The notes below the pieces were generated by a model. That model ran no database searches, had not been told where the DNA came from, and saw only the letters and a list, made by a program, of their open reading frames with translations. 64,000 nt of DNA from Sphingomonas radiodurans (GTDB lineage Bacteria; Pseudomonadota; Alphaproteobacteria; Sphingomonadales; Sphingomonadaceae): the NCBI RefSeq assembly GCF_020866845.1, contig NZ_CP086594.1:3314001-3378000 (forward strand). The letters run 5' to 3'. Positions 32,667 through 41,345 of the stretch are shown here, piece after piece (the first letter of the stretch is position 1; every line of letters starts with the position of its first letter). The position numbers were made by a program, and so were the translations under genes.

Positions 32667-33673
32667 CCAATGCGCGCGTCCGCATCGTCGCGGCGGGTCC
32701 GCTCACCAGCGTGCAGGATCGCGGCCGCGCCGGCTGGCGCCGCTTCGGCGCTCCCCCATCAGGCCCGATCGACCGCCGCGCCTTCGCAGCCGCGCTGGCC
32801 GCGCTAGGTCTGGCGGCCGACGCAGCAGCGATCGAGTTATCACTCGGCGGCCTCACGATCATCGCCGAGGACACGCCCGTCGCCATCGCGCTCGCCGGCG
32901 CCGCGACCGCCAGGATCGACGGCATCGCGATCGGCGGCTGGTGCGTGACGACGCTGATGCCCGGTTCGCAATGCCGCATCGAGCCGACCAGCGCCAACTG
33001 GGGCTATTGCGCACTGGCGGGCACGATCGAGGCGCCCGCCTGGCTCGACAGCCGCTCGACCCACCTGATCGCCGGCCTAGGCGGCGGCCGGCTGGCGGCC
33101 GGCGACACACTGACGATCGCCACCGCGCGCGACGACCTCGCCGCCACCGCCATCCCCCCGCCCGAGCGCGATCCAATCACCGAAGCGCGCATCATCCTCG
33201 GCCCGCAACACCGCTTCTTCGATACCGACGTGCTGGCCCGGCTCACCGACCAGCCCTTCACCACCAGCGCCCGCTTCGACCGCATGGGGCTCGTCCTCGA
33301 CGGCCCCCCGCTACCCCCCAACCGCATCGACATGCCAAGCGAACCCGCCATCCGCGGTGCGCTGCAAGTGGACGGCGACGGCCGCATCAGCCTCCTCACC
33401 GCCGATCACCAGACCACCGGCGGCTACCCCCGCATCGCCGTCGTGGTGGAACCCGACATCGACCGGGTGGCGCAACTGTCGCCTGGCTCGCCGCTGCGGT
33501 TCGTGGCGATCGATGCGTCAAAAGCCATCGCCCTGACGCGCGCGGCGGCGGCGCACGACGCCGCTTGGCTCACCCGCATCGCAGACGCCCGCCGCCCGCG
33601 CCCATCGTTGCTGACCGTCAACCTTATCGGCGGGGTGGTGGATGCGCTGGGCGATCCTGGCACGCCCTCATAA
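32663..33673 (+). CDS. pxpC: 5-oxoprolinase subunit C (allophanate hydrolase subunit 2 family)
   Basis: A 336-residue partner of PxpB of the KipA/PxpC group. It opens VRIVAAGPLTSVQDRGRAGW (about residues 6-25), with GAPPSGPIDRRAF next, and has IELSLGGLTI and the C-terminal SEPAIRGALQVDGDGRISLLTADHQTTGGYP split over about 235-265. Length fits the family. It is translationally coupled to pxpB; the following DUF4336 gene starts 17 bases after its stop. Confidence 0.9.
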   Translation: MTNARVRIVAAGPLTSVQDRGRAGWRRFGAPPSGPIDRRAFAAALAALGLAADAAAIELSLGGLTIIAEDTPVAIALAGAATARIDGIAIGGWCVTTLMPGSQCRIEPTSANWGYCALAGTIEAPAWLDSRSTHLIAGLGGGRLAAGDTLTIATARDDLAATAIPPPERDPITEARIILGPQHRFFDTDVLARLTDQPFTTSARFDRMGLVLDGPPLPPNRIDMPSEPAIRGALQVDGDGRISLLTADHQTTGGYPRIAVVVEPDIDRVAQLSPGSPLRFVAIDASKAIALTRAAAAHDAAWLTRIADARRPRPSLLTVNLIGGVVDALGDPGTPS

Positions 33674-33689
33674 TCATGGATGCTCGATC

Positions 33690-34427
33690 ATGACGCGCCT
33701 CGGCTACACGCCTTACGAACCCCAGCTCGTGCCGGTCGAATGGGCAGAGAATATCTGGACGGTCGAAGGGCCTGAAGTCGCGTATCGGTTGGCCGGCATG
33801 GCCATTCCTTGCCCAACCCGGATGACCGTCGCGAAGCTCGCCGATGGCGGGCTGTGGCTACATTCGCCAGTGGCCTACACGGCGGCGCTCGATCAAGCAT
33901 TGGCAAAGCTCGGACGCGTTTCGGCTTTGATCGCGCCGAACAGCTATCACTATCTGAACGTCAAACCCTGGGCGGAAGCGCACCGCGAATCAGCCGTCTT
34001 CGCCTCGCCTGATGTCGTGCAGAAGATCGATCTCGCGAGGTGCATCGCACTTGTAACCGACACGTCACCGAAACGGGCGACCGAGATCGAACAGGTCTCG
34101 ATTGATCTGGGCAGTTTCAAAGAGACGGTCTTCTTCCATCGAGCATCGCGCACGCTCATCGTAACCGACCTGATGCAGACCTTCGAAGAGTCACGCATCC
34201 GGAGCCTTCCGATCAAACTGCTGCTGAAAGCCGGCGGCGCAACCGGTCCGAACGCCCGCCCATCGATCGAGATCAGGCTCGCCGCCCGCAGCCATCGCGA
34301 AGCGTTGCGCGCGGGTGTGGAACGGATGATCGAATGGAACCCAGAACGGATTATCCTGTCGCACGGTCGGTGCGTTCAGACCAACGCGGTCGCGGAGATA
34401 GAACGGGCGTTCCGCTGGGTCGCGTGA
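33690..34427 (+). CDS. DUF4336 family protein (metallo-beta-lactamase-like fold)
   Basis: A 245-residue protein starting MTRLGYTPYEPQLVPVEWAE. It has VEGPEVAYRLAGMAIPCPTRMTV near residues 22-45, LWLHSPVAY near 53, IAPNSYHYLNVKPWAEA near 85-100 and ERIILSHGRC near 220. These match DUF4336, a family related to metallo-beta-lactamase folds but lacking the complete HxHxDH metal motif (here only NSYHYL). Function unknown. It follows pxpC closely but has no known link to 5-oxoproline. Confidence 0.82.
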   Translation: MTRLGYTPYEPQLVPVEWAENIWTVEGPEVAYRLAGMAIPCPTRMTVAKLADGGLWLHSPVAYTAALDQALAKLGRVSALIAPNSYHYLNVKPWAEAHRESAVFASPDVVQKIDLARCIALVTDTSPKRATEIEQVSIDLGSFKETVFFHRASRTLIVTDLMQTFEESRIRSLPIKLLLKAGGATGPNARPSIEIRLAARSHREALRAGVERMIEWNPERIILSHGRCVQTNAVAEIERAFRWVA

Positions 34428-34516
34428 ACGAACGACTGCTTTTCTGGGGCGGCGTTAGCGGTTGAGGTCAATACTCGGTGGTTGGCGGACCGTCTGCTTT
34501 CGGAGCAATGGCGTAA
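34428..34516. other. Intergenic gap at the edge of an A/T-richer patch
   Basis: Between the convergent DUF4336 gene and the orphan gene ending at 34517. Base composition becomes visibly less G+C-rich here and stays so until about 35610. No repeat or hairpin of the three families is present. Confidence 0.4.
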
Positions 34517-34972
34517 TTAGCGGGCCTCGATACGTTCGACGCGAGCATAGAAGTCGAAAGATACCTTGCGCGCCATGCAGGTGAGCGCGCGTTGTCCCGC
34601 ACGGCTATTTGCGATCAGCATCTCGTTGCTGTGGTCGTAGTTCAAGCCGCGCCATCGAAAGCGCCGCTGTCCGCAATTCAACGCTGCTTTGGTCAAAGCT
34701 CGAACGGGATCGACTTCTGCCGGTAGGCCCTTCTGATTAACCCCGCGCCACGTTCCCCTAAAAATTCGCCCGGCATACGGATCTTGTTCACGTGGGTTCG
34801 GAACACCGGGCAGACTTATCACCAGCCACGAATTGCCTCCTGTCTGCACCTCCGTGTGAGCGTGAATGGGCAGTAGATACAAAAAGCTTGCGAGGAAGAT
34901 GAGGCGCGTCAAGACGCTATCATGCCGTCCTGATCGAACGTCTGCAATCAAGAAGCCAGAAGCTCTCTCCAA
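34517..34972 (-). CDS. Hypothetical exported protein, unrecognised
   Basis: A 151-residue frame from ATG at 34972, or about 131 residues from TTG at 34912, which would give a signal peptide directly (LTRLIFLASFLYLLPIHAHT). Mature part: GGNSWLVISLPGVPNPREQDPYAGRIFRGTW and two cysteines (NCGQRR, LTCMARK). No family recognised. Codon use and base composition are less G+C-rich than in neighbouring genes, which fits recent acquisition or a relaxed gene. Confidence 0.55.
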   Translation of the reverse strand: MERASGFLIADVRSGRHDSVLTRLIFLASFLYLLPIHAHTEVQTGGNSWLVISLPGVPNPREQDPYAGRIFRGTWRGVNQKGLPAEVDPVRALTKAALNCGQRRFRWRGLNYDHSNEMLIANSRAGQRALTCMARKVSFDFYARVERIEAR

Positions 34973-35083
34973 CCGTCAGAAAGTGGGCGGGAGCCGCCCG
35001 GCCGCTTTTCCTCCCGAGAGCGGACGGTCCGGTTTCGGGAACGTGGCTAGATCGCCAGCGGTTTGAACGTCGCGAGTTGGTGG

Positions 35084-35527
35084 TTACCTGCCGTTCCACT
35101 TTACGGTTTCGGCACATAGCTGCCGCCCGTTTCGCAAGCTTTGTACAGCGAAAACCCCGACTCGAACTGTACGCCGTTTTCCGGTTTCGTCGTATTTAGG
35201 CTCACCGTAATCAAGAGTCTGAACGTCATACGAAGAAGCACCACGGACCTCGACGATCAGTTGATTGCCGCCCTCCCAATGTAGAAGCGGCTGATCCGAC
35301 TTGGCAGCAGACACAATCGTACTGCCAGCCAGCGGTGACCCTGATAATTGGCGAATAAGCCGGACCCGTACATGATCGCTGTTGGACGCTGGTGCGCCCT
35401 TATACTCGGCCACCGCCACATAATCTCCATCGGGAGACTTCGCGCTACTTTTCTGTGTCCATTCAGAACGACCGCAACCGCTAATAGCAAGCGTCATTGC
35501 AACGAGAGCGGGAAGCGGTCGCATCAT
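35084..35527 (-). CDS. Hypothetical lipoprotein, DUF5412-like
   Basis: A 147-residue protein starting MMRPLPALVAMTLAISGCGR, with lipobox ISGC. The mature part has KSPDGDYVAVAEYKG, a repeated-strand pattern seen in small beta lipoproteins of the DUF5412 type, then HVRVRLIRQ, WEGGNQLIVEV and a terminal cysteine (LCAETVKW). The longer frame from 35563 is unlikely. It lies 91 bases downstream of trpE, where trpG would be expected in relatives, and shares the A/T-richer composition of the patch. Confidence 0.6.
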   Translation of the reverse strand: MMRPLPALVAMTLAISGCGRSEWTQKSSAKSPDGDYVAVAEYKGAPASNSDHVRVRLIRQLSGSPLAGSTIVSAAKSDQPLLHWEGGNQLIVEVRGASSYDVQTLDYGEPKYDETGKRRTVRVGVFAVQSLRNGRQLCAETVKWNGR

Positions 35528-35617
35528 AAATGCCGTAGCGGAAGGGCGAGAGACCGCATACACACGCTAGAACGGTGAAAACAAAAGTCCGGAAGTGGGC
35601 GCTAGCAGCACGTCCCC

Positions 35618-37120
35618 CTACTGCCCGAACCCACCCTCGCCAGCCCGCGTAACCGCCTCGCGCGCCGCCGCCAGCAGTGCGCCGGCCTTCGCTTCGCACT
35701 CGCGCTGTTCGTAAACCGGGTCGCTGTCGGCTACGATCCCTGCGCCCGCCTGCACGTGGATCGTCCCGTCCTTCACCACCGCGGTGCGCAGCACGATGCA
35801 CGAATCCATCGATCCGTCGGGCGAGAAATAGCCGACGCCACCGGCATAAGCCCCGCGCTTCTCGCCCTCCAGCTCCGCGATGATCTGGCACGCCCGCACC
35901 TTGGGCGCGCCGCTGACGGTGCCGGCCGGAAATCCCGCGAACAGCGCGTCGATCGCATCGTGCTTGTCATCCAGCCGCCCGGTCACGTTCGACACGATGT
36001 GCATCACATGGCTGTAGAATTCGACCATATAACTGTCGGTCACGTGCACCGATCCCGCCGCCGCCACCCGCCCGACATCGTTGCGCCCGAGATCGAGCAG
36101 CATCAGATGCTCGGCGCGCTCCTTCGGGTCGGCGAGCAGGCTCGCGCGGTTCGCCTCGTCCTCGCTTGCGGTCTTGCCGCGCGGCCGGGTGCCCGCGATC
36201 GGCCTAATCGTCACCTCGCCATCGCGAACGCGCACGAGGATCTCGGGGCTCGATCCGGTCAGCGAGAACCCCGGCAGATCGAGGTGATAGAGGAACGGTG
36301 ACGGATTGATCCGCCGCAGCGCGCGATACAGTTCGAACGGCGGCAGCGCGAACGGCGCGGTGAAGCGCTGCGCCAGCACCACCTGGAACACGTCGCCCGC
36401 GACGATATAGTCCTTCGCCGCCAGCACCATCTCGGCATAGCGCCCCGCCGGCAGCGTCGGCGTCAGCGCGATCTCGACCGGCTCGGCGCGCACCCGCGGC
36501 GGCAGCGTCGCAAGCGCGAGCCGCGCCTCTACCGCATCCAGCCGCTCCTCCGCCGCCTCGACGATCGCCGCCGGATCGCGCGTCGCATCCGGCCACACCG
36601 GCGCCACGAGGAACAGCGCGTCCGCGAGCCGGTCGAACACCAGCACCACCGTCGGCCGCACGAACATCATGTCGGGCAGCCCGAGCGCATCCACCTCGCG
36701 TACCGGCAGCGTCTCGACCAGCCCGATCGTCTCGTAGCCGAAATAGCCGACGAGGCAGGCGAGCGCGCGCGGCAGTTCGGGCGGCACGTCCATCCGGCAC
36801 GATGCGACCAGCTCGCGCAAAGCATCGAGCGTCGGGGCAGGGCAGGGCGCGAACGCGTCGCGATCGGTCAGCCACGTCCGGTTGATCGCCGCCGCATTCC
36901 CCTCGGCACGGAACACCAGATCCGGCGCCAGCCCGATCAGGCTGTGCCGCCCGCGCACCGCGCCGCCCTCGACCGATTCGAGTAGGAAATCGCCGCGCCC
37001 CGGCTCGATCAGCTTCAGCGCCGCGGCGACCGGCGTCTCGGTATCGGCAATCCGCCGCCGCCAGACGAGCGCCGGCGCGCGAGCCGCGAGCGCATCCAGA
37101 GGCTTACGGATTGGAGCCAC
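35618..37120 (-). CDS. trpE: Anthranilate synthase component I
   Basis: A 500-residue enzyme that makes anthranilate from chorismate with ammonia from TrpG. The tryptophan-binding region has FLLESVEGGAVRGRHSLIG (about residues 45-63). The chorismate-utilising domain has FQVVLAQRF, SPEILVRVRDG, TIRPIAGTRPRGKT, DLGRNDVGRVA, YSHVMHIVSNV, FPAGTVSGAPKVRA and QAGAGIVADSDP. All key residues appear intact. It overlaps the upstream ppiD-like gene by 17 bases, suggesting co-transcription. The partner trpG is about 35 kb away. Confidence 0.96.
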   Translation of the reverse strand: MAPIRKPLDALAARAPALVWRRRIADTETPVAAALKLIEPGRGDFLLESVEGGAVRGRHSLIGLAPDLVFRAEGNAAAINRTWLTDRDAFAPCPAPTLDALRELVASCRMDVPPELPRALACLVGYFGYETIGLVETLPVREVDALGLPDMMFVRPTVVLVFDRLADALFLVAPVWPDATRDPAAIVEAAEERLDAVEARLALATLPPRVRAEPVEIALTPTLPAGRYAEMVLAAKDYIVAGDVFQVVLAQRFTAPFALPPFELYRALRRINPSPFLYHLDLPGFSLTGSSPEILVRVRDGEVTIRPIAGTRPRGKTASEDEANRASLLADPKERAEHLMLLDLGRNDVGRVAAAGSVHVTDSYMVEFYSHVMHIVSNVTGRLDDKHDAIDALFAGFPAGTVSGAPKVRACQIIAELEGEKRGAYAGGVGYFSPDGSMDSCIVLRTAVVKDGTIHVQAGAGIVADSDPVYEQRECEAKAGALLAAAREAVTRAGEGGFGQ

Positions 37121-39041
37121 CCGTCAGGCTGGCCTTCACCTTGGCAATCGCATCGGCATTGCGCGTCACCTTCAGCTGCGCCTTCACCGCCTCGGTGAAT
37201 TGCTGCGCATATTCCGCGCCGACCACCTGGCCGAGATCCCGCCGCGTCGCGGTGATCACCGGCGGCGCCTTGGCCGCATCGCCCGCCGCGATCTGATCCA
37301 GCTTGATCACCATCCAGCCCTGGCCGCCCGGCGCTTCGAGCATCTTGGCCGTGCCGCCCTTCATGCTGAACAGCAGCGCCAGCGCCGCATTCGGCCCGCG
37401 CGGATCGGCTTTAATCTGTGATCGCGCCGCAACGATCCGCTCGACCTTGCCGCCCGTGACACCCGAGCCGGCGAGCGCCTGCGCCACCGGCGTGCCCTTG
37501 TTGATCGCCGCCAGCACCTTGGTCGCCGCGACCCGCGCCGCGCGCCGGGCACGATCGGCGATCACGTCGGCGGTCACTTGCGCGCGCACTGCCGCCAGCG
37601 GCCGCGGCGCTGCACGCACGATCCGGTCGAGCGCCACCAGCGCGAAGCTGCCGTCCGCCGCGGTCTGCACCACTTGCGGATCGTCGCCTTCCTCGGCCTG
37701 GAACGCGGCCTGGACCAGCGGCGCCAGCTCCGGCGCCGGCCGGTACGCCGGGTTCTCCGGATCGGCCCCTTGGGTAGTCAGCGCCGGCGTCGTCGCCGCG
37801 GTCAGCTTCTGGTCGGCCACCAGCTCGGCGAAATTGCTGTTGTCACCGATCCCGCCTTCCAGCGCGTCGCGGATCGCGTTCAGCGCCTCCGCCGTCCGCG
37901 TCTTGGTCAGCTCCTCCACCAGCGTGCCGCGTGCCTCGGCGAGCGTCTGGCCCGGCACCTGCGCGACCGCATCCACCTTGCCGACGATGAACCCGATCGG
38001 CCCACGCACCGGCCCGACGACGCCATTCGCGCCCGCCGCAAACACCGCATCGGCCACCGCCTGCGACGTCGCGCTCGCCAGCGCCGCCTTATCCTGCCCT
38101 GCGAGCGTGCGCGCCTCAAGCCCCGCAGCGCGCGCCGCGTCCGCCACCGACGTCCCGCCACGCACCTTACCGGCCAGCGCGTTCGCCGCATTCTGGTCGA
38201 GCACCGTCACCAGCGACACCGATCGCGTCTCGCGCGCCGCCCAGCGCGCCTTGTCGCCGTTATAAGCCTTGGCGATGTCCGCCTCACCCGGCGTCGCGCG
38301 TGCCTTGACGCTCTCGGGCGTCACCAGCGCATAGCGCACCACCCGCCGCTCGGGCACCGAATAGCGCGCGATGTTGCGGCCGTACCAGGTTTGCAGCTCG
38401 GCATCGGTCGGTGCCGGCCCTGCCGGCACGCCGGCGGTCGGGATCATCGCCGCTTGCCCCGCGCGCCGCTCCAGCAGCAGCGAGGCATAGGGCAGCGCCA
38501 GCGTCTCGGGCACTTGGCTCGCGCCGACTTGCGGCCGCACGAGGAACTGCACCATCGTCTCGCGCGCGATATCGCCCTGCACCTGCGCGTCGGTCAGCTT
38601 GTTGCGCGCCAGCACCTGTTCGTAGATCGCCTGGTCGAAATTGCCGGTCGGCCCCTTCAGCGCGGGAATGTTGCGCAGCTCGCTGCCCACCAACGCGCGG
38701 CTCACCACCATGCCCTGCTGCTCGCCATAGGCCTCCAGCGCGAGCCCATTGAGCATCCGGTCGAGCACGCTTTCCACGCCGCCGGCGGCGACGAACTGCG
38801 CCATGTCGACGTTGGGATTGCGCTGCTGCGCGCCCTGCAGCTCGCTCTGTACGCGCTCGGTCAGCTCGCGCTCGGTCACCTTGGCACCGCCGACGCTCGC
38901 CACCGAGGTGCCGGTGAGCCCGCTCGTCTGTAGCCCGGTCACGTCGCCCAGCGCGAACGCCAGCGCGATGATGCCGAGCACCAGCCCGGAGATGATGACG
39001 CCGAGGCGCGAATTGATGATCCGACGGAAGAAACCGAGCAT
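37104..39041 (-). CDS. PpiD-like membrane-anchored peptidyl-prolyl isomerase
   Basis: A 645-residue periplasmic foldase with an N-terminal anchor (MLGFFRRIINSRLGVIISGLVLGIIALAFALG split, about residues 12-33). A SurA-N-like helical region follows (ELTERVQSELQGAQQRNPNVDM ... GLALEAYGEQQGMVVS), and a parvulin-like domain lies around 245-390 (YNGDKARWAARETRSVSLV and VVGPVRGPIGFIVGKVDAV). The parvulin domain is weakly conserved, as in many alphaproteobacterial PpiD proteins, so isomerase activity is uncertain. It is divergent from tpiA with 85 bases between. Confidence 0.88.
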   Translation of the reverse strand: MLGFFRRIINSRLGVIISGLVLGIIALAFALGDVTGLQTSGLTGTSVASVGGAKVTERELTERVQSELQGAQQRNPNVDMAQFVAAGGVESVLDRMLNGLALEAYGEQQGMVVSRALVGSELRNIPALKGPTGNFDQAIYEQVLARNKLTDAQVQGDIARETMVQFLVRPQVGASQVPETLALPYASLLLERRAGQAAMIPTAGVPAGPAPTDAELQTWYGRNIARYSVPERRVVRYALVTPESVKARATPGEADIAKAYNGDKARWAARETRSVSLVTVLDQNAANALAGKVRGGTSVADAARAAGLEARTLAGQDKAALASATSQAVADAVFAAGANGVVGPVRGPIGFIVGKVDAVAQVPGQTLAEARGTLVEELTKTRTAEALNAIRDALEGGIGDNSNFAELVADQKLTAATTPALTTQGADPENPAYRPAPELAPLVQAAFQAEEGDDPQVVQTAADGSFALVALDRIVRAAPRPLAAVRAQVTADVIADRARRAARVAATKVLAAINKGTPVAQALAGSGVTGGKVERIVAARSQIKADPRGPNAALALLFSMKGGTAKMLEAPGGQGWMVIKLDQIAAGDAAKAPPVITATRRDLGQVVGAEYAQQFTEAVKAQLKVTRNADAIAKVKASLTGGSNP

Positions 39042-39126
39042 GAAGCGCCAATCTGTTGAACGGCGCTCGCTTTAGAAGGGCGCCTTCGTTACCGCAACGG
39101 CCGCGGAAGCTAAGGAGAGCGGGTAC

Positions 39127-39861
39127 ATGCGGCGCAAGTTCGTGGCGGGCAACTGGAAGATGAACGGCAGCCTCGCGGCACTTGCCGAACTCGAAGCGAT
39201 CGCCGCCGCGATCGATCCGCGCGTCGATGTCGCCGTGGCCGTTCCCGCGACGCTGATCCACGCCGCGAACGCGCGCGCGGGCTTCCCGATCGGCGCGCAG
39301 GACGTCCACGCCGCCGATAGCGGCGCGCACACCGGCTGCCTCTCCGCGCCGATGATCGCGGAAGCCGGCGCCGCCTTCGCGATCGTCGGCCATTCGGAAC
39401 GCCGCCAGGGCCAGCACGAAACCGATGCGGACGTGAAGGCCAAGGCCGAAGCGCTCCACCGCCACCGCCTCGATGCGATCCTGTGCGTCGGCGAAACGCT
39501 CGACCAGCGCGAGGCTGGCCAGGCCGAAGCCGTCGTTACCGCGCAAGTCCTCGCCTCGCTCCCCGAAGGCGCCGCCGGCGACTGGCTTGCGATCGCCTAC
39601 GAGCCGATCTGGGCGATCGGCACCGGCAAGGTCGCCACCGTCGCCGACGTCGAGACAATGCACGCCGCGATTTGCAGCGCGCTCGTCGAAGCGCTGGGCC
39701 AGGAAGCCGCCGACGCGATCCGCCTGTTGTACGGCGGGTCGGTCACCGCCGAGAACGCCGCCGGCCTCCTCCACGCCGCCGAAGTCGACGGCGCGCTGGT
39801 CGGCGGCGCCAGCCTTACCGCGGCGAAGTTTGTGCCGATCATAAAGGCAGCGGCAGGATAG
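39127..39861 (+). CDS. tpiA: Triose-phosphate isomerase
   Basis: A 244-residue glycolytic enzyme interconverting dihydroxyacetone phosphate and glyceraldehyde 3-phosphate. Active-site Lys is in FVAGNWKMNG, His in AIVGHSERR (about residue 88), Glu in IAYEPIWAIGTGK (about 160), and the phosphate loop LLYGGSVTAENA and DGALVGGASL are intact. Length is typical. The tpiA / ppiD / trpE neighbourhood is conserved in sphingomonads. Confidence 0.97.
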   Translation: MRRKFVAGNWKMNGSLAALAELEAIAAAIDPRVDVAVAVPATLIHAANARAGFPIGAQDVHAADSGAHTGCLSAPMIAEAGAAFAIVGHSERRQGQHETDADVKAKAEALHRHRLDAILCVGETLDQREAGQAEAVVTAQVLASLPEGAAGDWLAIAYEPIWAIGTGKVATVADVETMHAAICSALVEALGQEAADAIRLLYGGSVTAENAAGLLHAAEVDGALVGGASLTAAKFVPIIKAAAG

Positions 39862-39865
39862 CAAA

Positions 39866-39930
39866 ACCCCCTCTCCCCTTGTGGGAGAGGGAACGGGCCC
39901 GCTCGCGTCAGCGAGTGGGAAGGGTGAGGG
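39866..39930. repeat. Palindromic intergenic repeat, family B-like
   Basis: CCCTCTCCCCTTGTGGGAGAGGG hairpin split as CCCTCTCCC / GGGAGAGGG, followed by CTCGCGTCAGCGAG and GGGTGAGGGT. It follows tpiA and could act as a terminator. Its core differs from the other family B copies, so it may be a separate type. Confidence 0.75.
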
Positions 39931-40021
39931 TAGAGCATAGCCACGCCCTCGACTCAGCCTAACGCAACCGCCAAACCTCTCCCAAACCCAGCCCACCCGA
40001 GGCCAGGATCAGGAGAGCCCC

Positions 40022-40606
40022 ATGCCCCAACCGTTGCCGCCACTACGCCGCATCGTCACCGCGATCGACGAATCCGGCCAATCCTACATCGCCGAATCCG
40101 GCCCAAGCCTAGCAACGCTGGAACTCCCCGGCAGCCCCTATCGCAACGCCAACCTCTGGCGCACGCAGGCCGCCCCCAGTCCGATCGAAGCCCCCGACAC
40201 GATCACGCAGCACAAGGGCGTCCTCCCGCCCACATCAGGCACCGTCCTGCGCGCAATCGACTTCCCCCCGATGGCCGCCTCCCGCGAGGAACAGGCCGCG
40301 CTCACCGCCAAGGTCTTTGCCGAGCTATATCCCGACGCCGACCACCACGCCGATTCCACCCGCAGCGCCAGCATGCACACCACCGACACGATCGATTACG
40401 CGATCGTCCTCGCCGGCGAGATCTGGGCCATCATGGATCGCGACGAGATGCTGATGAAGGCCGGCGACATCCTGATCCAGCGCGGCACTGCCCACGGCTG
40501 GGAAAACCGCTCGACCGAGATGGCGCGGGTGGCGTTCGTGCTGATCGATGCCACGCGGGGTGGGGGGGTGATGCCTGATCGCACCACGGCCTGTATCGAA
40601 GGCTAG
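40022..40606 (+). CDS. Cupin-domain protein
   Basis: A 194-residue protein with a C-terminal cupin core (about residues 115-180): DTIDYAIVLAGEIWAIMDRDEMLMKAGDILIQRGTAHGWENR read in segments, showing the YAIVLxGE strand and the PxGxxHxxxN-type second motif as RGTAHGWEN. The usual first-motif histidine pair (HxH) is replaced by HTTDTIDY, so metal binding is uncertain. Family members are annotated only as cupin-domain proteins. Possible roles are small-molecule isomerase, dioxygenase or sensor. Confidence 0.85.
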   Translation: MPQPLPPLRRIVTAIDESGQSYIAESGPSLATLELPGSPYRNANLWRTQAAPSPIEAPDTITQHKGVLPPTSGTVLRAIDFPPMAASREEQAALTAKVFAELYPDADHHADSTRSASMHTTDTIDYAIVLAGEIWAIMDRDEMLMKAGDILIQRGTAHGWENRSTEMARVAFVLIDATRGGGVMPDRTTACIEG

Positions 40607-40685
40607 CCCAGGCTAGATTGCTTGCCTTGACGAAAACACCACCAAGGTAAGTATCGCGCCGGGGCCGGCTCAGTTGCAGCAAGCG

Positions 40686-41228
40686 TCAGTCCAACTCGCG
40701 CTCCAGCGCGCTTACTGCCCGGCTGAGAGACTCGTTCCGCGCACAACCCGTGCCGCACTTCTCCTGCTGGCTGCGCAGCTTGCCCAGGATGTCGCGTGCC
40801 GCGTCTTCGTTGCCGAGGCTGAGTTCCGCCGCTGCCAACCCAGTAAGCGCGCTGGGATCACGGTATCGTGTGATCTTCGCGGCCCTCAGGAACCGCCACC
40901 GTGCAGCATCCGCATCACCCAGCTTCAATGACGTGATGCCTTTCAGCAGGTTGGTCTCTGCTGTGGTCTGCCGCACATAGAAGTGGTCGAGCACCCGGTC
41001 CGCCTCGGCGTATCGGCCCTCAAGGATTAACTTGCGCGCCGCCTCTACCGGAAAATAGCGCTTGGTGCTGCCGGGAAAATAGGGTGTCGGCTGAAGCGCG
41101 CTGTTGGCCGGAACGCCGAGTGCGCTGGCGGGAGCACCGGGCGAGCCATAGCCCGGCCCGATCGAGACCTGCGCCACGGCAGGTGCGGCAGCGATCACTG
41201 CAAGTGGAAACAGCCAAGCCAACCGCAT
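40686..41228 (-). CDS. Exported tetratricopeptide-repeat protein
   Basis: A 180-residue protein with a signal peptide (MRLAWLFPLAVIAAAPAVAQ). Residues about 62-180 form TPR-like helix pairs: ARKLILEGRYAEADRVLDHF, TNLLKGITSLKLGDADAARW, and SALTGLAAAELSLGNEDAARD. Two cysteines near the end (EKCGTGCAR) may pair. Likely a periplasmic scaffold; no partner is evident. It is convergent with the cupin gene. Confidence 0.8.
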   Translation of the reverse strand: MRLAWLFPLAVIAAAPAVAQVSIGPGYGSPGAPASALGVPANSALQPTPYFPGSTKRYFPVEAARKLILEGRYAEADRVLDHFYVRQTTAETNLLKGITSLKLGDADAARWRFLRAAKITRYRDPSALTGLAAAELSLGNEDAARDILGKLRSQQEKCGTGCARNESLSRAVSALERELD

Positions 41229-41345
41229 GACATTCTCCTATCCGTGCATCGCCGCCGATGTGCCGACGAGTCAGCTAGAGGATGCATGAAACTGGCGATT
41301 GTTCCAATCTTTCAGCCTCGAACTCACAGCCGAAGTAACGCGCCC

